NCBI GenBank assembly: GCA_938092135.1
Contig: CALLJL010000002.1
Location: 1 to 64,000, forward strand
Direction: 5' to 3'
DNA: 64,000 bases
From: an uncultured bacterium
GTDB taxonomy: Bacteria > Acidobacteriota > Aminicenantia > Aminicenantales > CALLJL01
The position numbers and the translations under genes were made by a program. Position 1 is the stretch's first letter; the number at the start of each line of letters is the position of its first letter. The notes below the pieces were generated by a model, which saw only the letters and a list, made by a program, of their open reading frames with translations, did not search any database and was not told the origin of the DNA. Of the stretch, positions 59,881 to 64,000 are shown in pieces.

Positions 59881-59964
59881 GTTTCTATAATAATAAATAG
59901 CTTTTGGCCAAAGAAGAAGCGAATTATTAGGCAAAAATGAAAGGTTTTTATTTTGATCTTGACA

Positions 59965-59982
59965 TTGGCACATATTTTGCAT
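59965..59982 (+). promoter_or_regulatory. Sigma-54 promoter of the TonB receptor at 60191
   Basis: TTGGCACATATTTTGCAT is close to the consensus TGGCACN5TTGCA; GG (59967-59968) and GC (59979-59980) are 10 nt apart. The start of transcription should be near 59992, giving a leader of about 200 nt. Confidence 0.8.
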
Positions 59983-59992
59983 AATAATTTTT

Positions 59993-60093
59993 CATGGAAA
60001 ATAATTTTTCAAGAAAGTTAAGTGGTAATAAAGGGGCTTAAATTAAAAAAAAATTTAATTAAAATTAATTTCCAATTAAAATAATTTTCCATG
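59993..60093 (+). promoter_or_regulatory. Leader inverted repeat in the receptor 5' untranslated region
   Basis: CATGGAAAATAATTTT (59993-60008) and AAAATAATTTTCCATG (60078-60093) form a perfect 16-bp inverted repeat around 69 nt of AT-rich sequence. The first arm begins at the predicted 5' end of the sigma-54 transcript, so the mRNA could close on itself. An isolated AAAGGAGGTGATAA element follows at 60116-60129. Confidence 0.55.
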
Positions 60094-60190
60094 TATGGCT
60101 TTTAAATAAAAAATGAAAGGAGGTGATAAAAAGGGTATAAAATAACTTCGAATATATGATAATTATATTCTAAGAAAGGAGGAGGGTTGA

Positions 60191-63100
60191 ATGAAAGAAA
60201 AAAAATTGATTTTATTAGTCATTTCAATTCTTTTCTTCTTCATGGTAGCCCAGGCCCAAAGGCAAACAGGTTCAATTTATGGGCGAGTAATCGACAAGGA
60301 AGGAAATCCCTTACCTGGAGCCACAGTCACCATTTCTGGTCCCGCCATGATGGGGACAAATTCCTATGTCACCTCTGAGGCTGGTGTTTTCCGTTTTCCC
60401 TCACTTCTCCCTGGCGAATACGAGATTAGAGTGGAAATGCCCGGATTTAAAACGTTGATTCGGAAGGGGATAATCGTCAGTGTCGGCCGAACAACTGAGG
60501 TTGAACTAGAGCTAGAAATAGCCAAGGTAGAGGAAGAAGTGACAGTGGTGGCGGCCTCGCCCGTCGTCGATGTTCAATCTACCAAGATAAGCATCAACTA
60601 CGGAGCTCAGTTCCTAACCAATATTCCCATGAACAGGGACCTTTATGACATCCAGAATACCCTTCCTGGAGCTATTGCCGATGGAGCTGATTATCGCCGG
60701 ACTTCCTCCATTTTGGGCGGAACAGTGAGAAGCCAGCTCTATGCTCTCGATGGCGTTCCCATGAATGACCCGGCCACGTGGTATTCCATGGTGAATATTA
60801 ATGTTGATGTTTATGAGGAAATTGAATTTCAGGTGGCCTCCCTTCCAGCTGAAGTTGGTCAGGCTGACTCTACCTACATAAATATTGTAACAAAAAGTGG
60901 TGGAAATAAATTCTCTGGAGGCGGTGTAGTCTATTACACAGGAGATAAATTTGCTCAGGATCTCTTCTCGAAAGAACAAATTAAGGCTCTGGGAGTTAAC
61001 CCCCCTGAAAAATATTCCGATTCCAGAGATTTCTCCCTTAGTTTAGGGGGACCGATTATCAAAGACCGGATCTGGTTCTTCCTAAATGGTCGACGATTAA
61101 CTTGGGATCAGGCTAATCCAACCACTCCAGAAACCAGAATGTGGCGTCTTGGCTTCACCGACAGCCCCCACTATGATTTAAGACATGAAGAATGGATGAG
61201 CTTTGCCAAAATAACTTTCCAGATATCTAAAAATCTCCGCTACATGGGCATGCTCCATTACAATCACATCTACGAACCAGTCTATTCAAACAGAGTCGGT
61301 TCCAGTTATTCCTATGATTACACCGCTATTTGGGACCATGAAAATACATATACGACAACCCATCAATTAAATTGGGTGCTGAACCAGAACACCTTCCTTG
61401 ACCTTCGCGGTTCCTATGTCTGGCGCTATTTCCCCATTATAGCTCGAAACGAAGGACAGTATACTTTCTATGATAATGTGGAGAAAGTTTACTGGGGAAC
61501 AACCTCTTATAACGATATTTATCGTCGGATAAAAATTCCTTTTACTGCCTCCCTAACCCATTTCCGGGATGATTTTCTCGGTGCTTCCCACGAATTTAAA
61601 GCCGGAGCTGAATTTGAACAAACTGAATATCATCGGGATTGGTATAGAGCCAATCCTTATTATTCCTTTTGGGCTGACTGGAAGACGAAGAATCCCTATT
61701 ATTATTCCACTACAAGAAAACAGGGCCGGCTGCTAATTCGCAATTGTCCACCCGAAAAGGGAATGTGGGATGTACAAGATCATACCCGGAGATTCTCAGC
61801 CTATGTTCAGGACAGCTTGGTTGCCGGTCGTTTGGCCATTAATCTTGGGCTCAGGTTTGATTATTCCTACCAATATGAACCGGAGCAGAAGCGACCTCAT
61901 CTTCGCTATAAATATGGCCCTTATGAACTCAATCCCGCCATAACCGATCCCAATGCCTTGCTTGAAGCTTTAAGAGCCCAGTGGTATGCCGATCCCACTC
62001 TCAAGGATGCAGGTCCTTTCCCCTTTGATGAGCTTTCAACGCCTTGGAAAAAAGTTGTGGAATTTAAAACCTTCTCACCGAGGATTGGTTTTGTCTATGA
62101 CCTCTTCGGTGATGGCAAAACGGCCTTTAAAATTTCCTTCAGCCGTTATTACGAACCAGTCTGGTCAGCCAAATACAATGCGGCTCAAATTTTTGGCGCT
62201 GGCTCAATCAATTATTACTGGTATGACGATAACGGGAACAAATTAATGGATCTACCTCCCACGGATAGATATGTTCTAACCTCCTATCCAATCCAGGATC
62301 CCCTTTACAATTACTATGTGGAAAACCTGAAATGTCCCTATATGAATGAATTTGTGACGGCCTTAGAGCGAGAAGTCTATAGGGATTTCAAACTGGGTCT
62401 GCAGTTCCTGTGGAGAGTAAATAAAAATATTGTGGAAGATATAGATTTGAATAACGGCTATGACCCTAATGCCAAAGATGATAAAGGCTTGATCTGGTTG
62501 CCTTTTACCTTTACCGACCCTGGGTGGGATGGCAAATGGGGAACGGCCGATGACCAACAAATGACAGTTTATGGCTTACGCAAAGATAGACCTATCCCCA
62601 CCTGGAAAGGAACAAACCCGCCTGAGGCCAAGAGAAAATACTGGGCGGTAATCTTAACCTTCGACAAGCGCATGTCCAATCGCTGGCAGCTTAACGGTTC
62701 AGTCCTCTATAGCTCCTTTAAGGGCAATGCTGCGCCGACTTATGGAGCGACCGAGGGCGAAAGTGCCATGTTCGATAATCCTAATACCTTGATCAATGCT
62801 TGGGGTTCGACCGATTTCGACCGCCCGCTTCAAATCCGAATTATGGGAACCTATATTCTGCCTTATGATTTCATCATTAGTGCTTATCTACAATATCGAT
62901 CTGGCTCACCCTGGAACAGAACAATAGCCCGTGTTTACTTCCCCCTCGATTTTGCCGCCCAAGTTCAGCAGACCTATGTTTCAGTTAATGCCGAACCTCC
63001 CGGAACTAGAAGGGGAGCTCCCTATACCATGCTCGATATGAGATTCGAAAAATCCTTTAAGATCAGCGACTTGGGCAAACTCGGTGTATATGTTGATATT

Positions 63101-63265
63101 TTTAATTTAGCCGGCCGAAATGGTGTCAGTGTCAATCAGAACCCCGCTCCTTATCTTCGCTTTGATAGGACGCCCTGGGCCTACGAAATATCAACTGTCT
63201 ATGGGCTGATAACTAGCTGCTACGGTGTGCGCTCCTTCAGAATCGGAATGCGCTTCAGTTTCTAA
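60191..63265 (+). CDS. TonB-dependent receptor with carboxypeptidase-regulatory-like domain
   Basis: This 1024-residue protein starts at ATG 60191 after AAAGGAGGAGGG (60176-60187). A signal peptide (1-22, MVAQAQ) precedes a CarboxypepD_reg domain (about 27-110: GRVIDKEGNPLPGATVTISG, FRFPSLLPGEYEIRV). The plug follows (about 115-240; LYALDGVPMNDPATW, INIVTKSGGNKFSGGG), then a long Tyr/Trp-rich barrel ending in FRIGMRFSF. Aromatic residues are abundant in the barrel loops, in keeping with glycan or peptide binding, but the ligand is unknown. Its N-terminus is very close to that of the following receptor, so the two are tandem paralogues. It carries its own sigma-54 promoter and terminator. No SusD-like partner is present. 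Confidence 0.93.
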   Translation: MKEKKLILLVISILFFFMVAQAQRQTGSIYGRVIDKEGNPLPGATVTISGPAMMGTNSYVTSEAGVFRFPSLLPGEYEIRVEMPGFKTLIRKGIIVSVGRTTEVELELEIAKVEEEVTVVAASPVVDVQSTKISINYGAQFLTNIPMNRDLYDIQNTLPGAIADGADYRRTSSILGGTVRSQLYALDGVPMNDPATWYSMVNINVDVYEEIEFQVASLPAEVGQADSTYINIVTKSGGNKFSGGGVVYYTGDKFAQDLFSKEQIKALGVNPPEKYSDSRDFSLSLGGPIIKDRIWFFLNGRRLTWDQANPTTPETRMWRLGFTDSPHYDLRHEEWMSFAKITFQISKNLRYMGMLHYNHIYEPVYSNRVGSSYSYDYTAIWDHENTYTTTHQLNWVLNQNTFLDLRGSYVWRYFPIIARNEGQYTFYDNVEKVYWGTTSYNDIYRRIKIPFTASLTHFRDDFLGASHEFKAGAEFEQTEYHRDWYRANPYYSFWADWKTKNPYYYSTTRKQGRLLIRNCPPEKGMWDVQDHTRRFSAYVQDSLVAGRLAINLGLRFDYSYQYEPEQKRPHLRYKYGPYELNPAITDPNALLEALRAQWYADPTLKDAGPFPFDELSTPWKKVVEFKTFSPRIGFVYDLFGDGKTAFKISFSRYYEPVWSAKYNAAQIFGAGSINYYWYDDNGNKLMDLPPTDRYVLTSYPIQDPLYNYYVENLKCPYMNEFVTALEREVYRDFKLGLQFLWRVNKNIVEDIDLNNGYDPNAKDDKGLIWLPFTFTDPGWDGKWGTADDQQMTVYGLRKDRPIPTWKGTNPPEAKRKYWAVILTFDKRMSNRWQLNGSVLYSSFKGNAAPTYGATEGESAMFDNPNTLINAWGSTDFDRPLQIRIMGTYILPYDFIISAYLQYRSGSPWNRTIARVYFPLDFAAQVQQTYVSVNAEPPGTRRGAPYTMLDMRFEKSFKISDLGKLGVYVDIFNLAGRNGVSVNQNPAPYLRFDRTPWAYEISTVYGLITSCYGVRSFRIGMRFSF

Positions 63266-63273
63266 AAGAAACG

Positions 63274-63307
63274 TAAAAAAAGGGCCCCTTCGGGGGCCCT
63301 TTTTTTA
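63274..63307 (+). terminator. Intrinsic terminator of the first tandem receptor
   Basis: AGGGCCCC (63281-63288), loop TTCG, and GGGGCCCT (63293-63300) are flanked by an A run before and seven T residues after. It lies 15 nt past the stop codon. Confidence 0.92.
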
Positions 63308-63369
63308 CAACAAATCGATATTTACAACCCATCCTTAAAAAAGGAGTTAAAAAATAATTCGGAATTTTG

Positions 63370-63403
63370 AATTCAATTTTTTGAATTTTTCCAATTTATT
63401 GAA
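63370..63403. promoter_or_regulatory. Palindromic upstream activator site(s) for the second tandem receptor
   Basis: AATTCAATTTTTTGAATT (63370-63387) is identical to the site at 59863. A second, imperfect copy, TCCAATTTATTGAA, lies at 63390-63403. The centre is about 89 bp before the -24 element. Confidence 0.7.
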
Positions 63404-63464
63404 TTTTATTCAATATTTAATCTAAAGGTTTTTTATTCAATCAGGGTAAAATATATTAATAGAT

Positions 63465-63482
63465 TTGGCATGAGATTTGCAT
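63465..63482 (+). promoter_or_regulatory. Sigma-54 promoter of the second tandem receptor
   Basis: TTGGCATGAGATTTGCAT has GG (63467-63468) and GC (63479-63480) with exactly 10 nt between them and matches TTGGCA...TTGCA. Predicted start near 63492, leader of about 108 nt, with a GGGAGGTGA element at about 63518-63526 that is not adjacent to a start codon. Confidence 0.8.
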
Positions 63483-63599
63483 TATAAAATTTTGAACAAC
63501 AATCATAAATTTAAGAAGGGAGGTGAAAGCGAGAAGAAAGGAAAAGGAGAAGGGAAAAATTAGCAAAAACAATTCCTTTAAAAGAAAGGAGGAGAAGAA

Positions 63600-64000
63600 T
63601 GAATTTAAAAAAATTATATCTTTTAAGTTTAGCTCTTCTCTTTGTTTCGAGCTTATGGGGACAAGAATTAACTGGCTCTCTTCGAGGAACAGTCACTGAT
63701 ACAGAAGGTAATCCCCTGCCCGGAGTGACTGTCACTATTTCCTCTCCCGCGATGATGGGCACCCAGTCCTTTGTCACCACCGAAACCGGTTCTTTCCGCT
63801 TCCCATCCCTTCCCCCCGGCTCTTATAAGGTCGTTGCTGAATTAAAGGGCTTCAAGACCGTTGAAAGAACAGACATTATTGTCCGCGTCGGTATGACCGT
63901 CACTGTCGATATCAAAATGGAAGTCGCGGCCGTTGAGGAAGAAATAACCGTTGTGGCCGCTTCCCCGGTGGTCGATGTTCAATCGAGCAAGCTGGCTGTT
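63600..64000 (+). CDS. TonB-dependent receptor, N-terminal part (cut by window edge)
   Basis: The frame is open from ATG 63600 (GAAAGGAGGAG at 63584-63594) to the window end, 133 residues. A signal peptide (about 1-21, SSLWGQ) precedes a CarboxypepD_reg domain with GTVTDTEGNPLPGVTVTISS, FRFPSLPPGSYKVV and ELKGFKT. The segment EEEITVVAASPVVDVQSSK marks the approach to the plug and is almost the same as in the upstream receptor (VVAASPVVDVQS). The remaining plug and barrel are beyond the window. It is a tandem paralogue under the same type of promoter and operator. Confidence 0.92.

Noticed and set aside
60113-60145. A 10-codon leader peptide frame in the receptor leader
   Set aside because: Its ATG has no ribosome site of its own and the frame is only the purine-rich Shine-Dalgarno-like stretch read as codons; no matching peptide is seen in the other receptor leaders.

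Overview
The window comes from an AT-rich Gram-negative bacterium. It encodes several TonB-dependent outer-membrane receptors, small outer-membrane barrels, a TolC-type protein, a TonB-like transducer, a lipoprotein and TatA. The mixture (Oar-like receptors with an N-terminal carboxypeptidase-regulatory domain, many exported peptidases and amidohydrolases, a Tricorn homologue, a sulfatase-fold/TPR protein, large glycosidases) resembles Candidatus Aminicenantes or other Acidobacteriota-like lineages. That assignment is inference from gene content; no rRNA or tRNA gene is visible.

Layout. 1-0.3 kb: 3' end of an IS256-type transposase. 0.3-10.7 kb: an outer-membrane barrel, an exported esterase, a TIGR04076 protein, a very large beta-galactosidase (GH2)/beta-L-arabinofuranosidase (GH127) fusion, an orphan ThiF and a decayed GH31 glycosidase. 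11-34.6 kb: an exported hydrolase zone with PBP4-type DacB, M61 peptidase, Tricorn-like S41 peptidase, IscU-type scaffold, two amidohydrolases, a ceramidase-like protein, an aspartoacylase-like protein, a kinase/phospho-lyase fusion and an M20 peptidase. This zone also holds several broken genes (a Tat-exported protein, a class A beta-lactamase, beta-propeller pieces, a TonB-like gene) and many copies of two short repeat families. 35-46.5 kb, mostly on the minus strand: TonB receptor, sulfatase-fold/TPR protein, enolase-superfamily racemase/synthase, GNAT acetyltransferase, GT4, GT2, TolC. 46.7-55 kb: two paralogous polytopic GT-C-like membrane proteins flanking a DPM1-like GT2, a JAMM protease, a TonB-like protein and a coupled unknown protein. 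55-60 kb: tsaD, mtnA, tatA, a coiled-coil methyltransferase and a ROK sugar kinase. 60-64 kb: two more TonB receptors in tandem, the second cut by the window edge.

The most interesting regulatory signal is shared by all three TonB-receptor genes. Each has a GG-N10-GC (-24/-12, sigma-54 type) promoter. About 90-100 bp upstream of it lies a palindrome of the form AATTCAATTTTTTGAATT, identical at two loci and present twice in near-identical form at the third. This looks like a sigma-54/enhancer-binding-protein regulon for outer-membrane nutrient receptors.

The second unusual signal is a pair of short interspersed repeats (cores GGGGACACAAACATTTTTT and AAAATAGGTGAATAAGTAAG) that sit at the 3' ends of genes. 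They supply the stop codon, and sometimes the last residues, of several unrelated proteins. Two amidohydrolases consequently share the tail IGDTNIF.

The metabolic theme is scavenging: extracellular glycan and peptide hydrolysis feeding TonB receptors, together with surface-glycan assembly.
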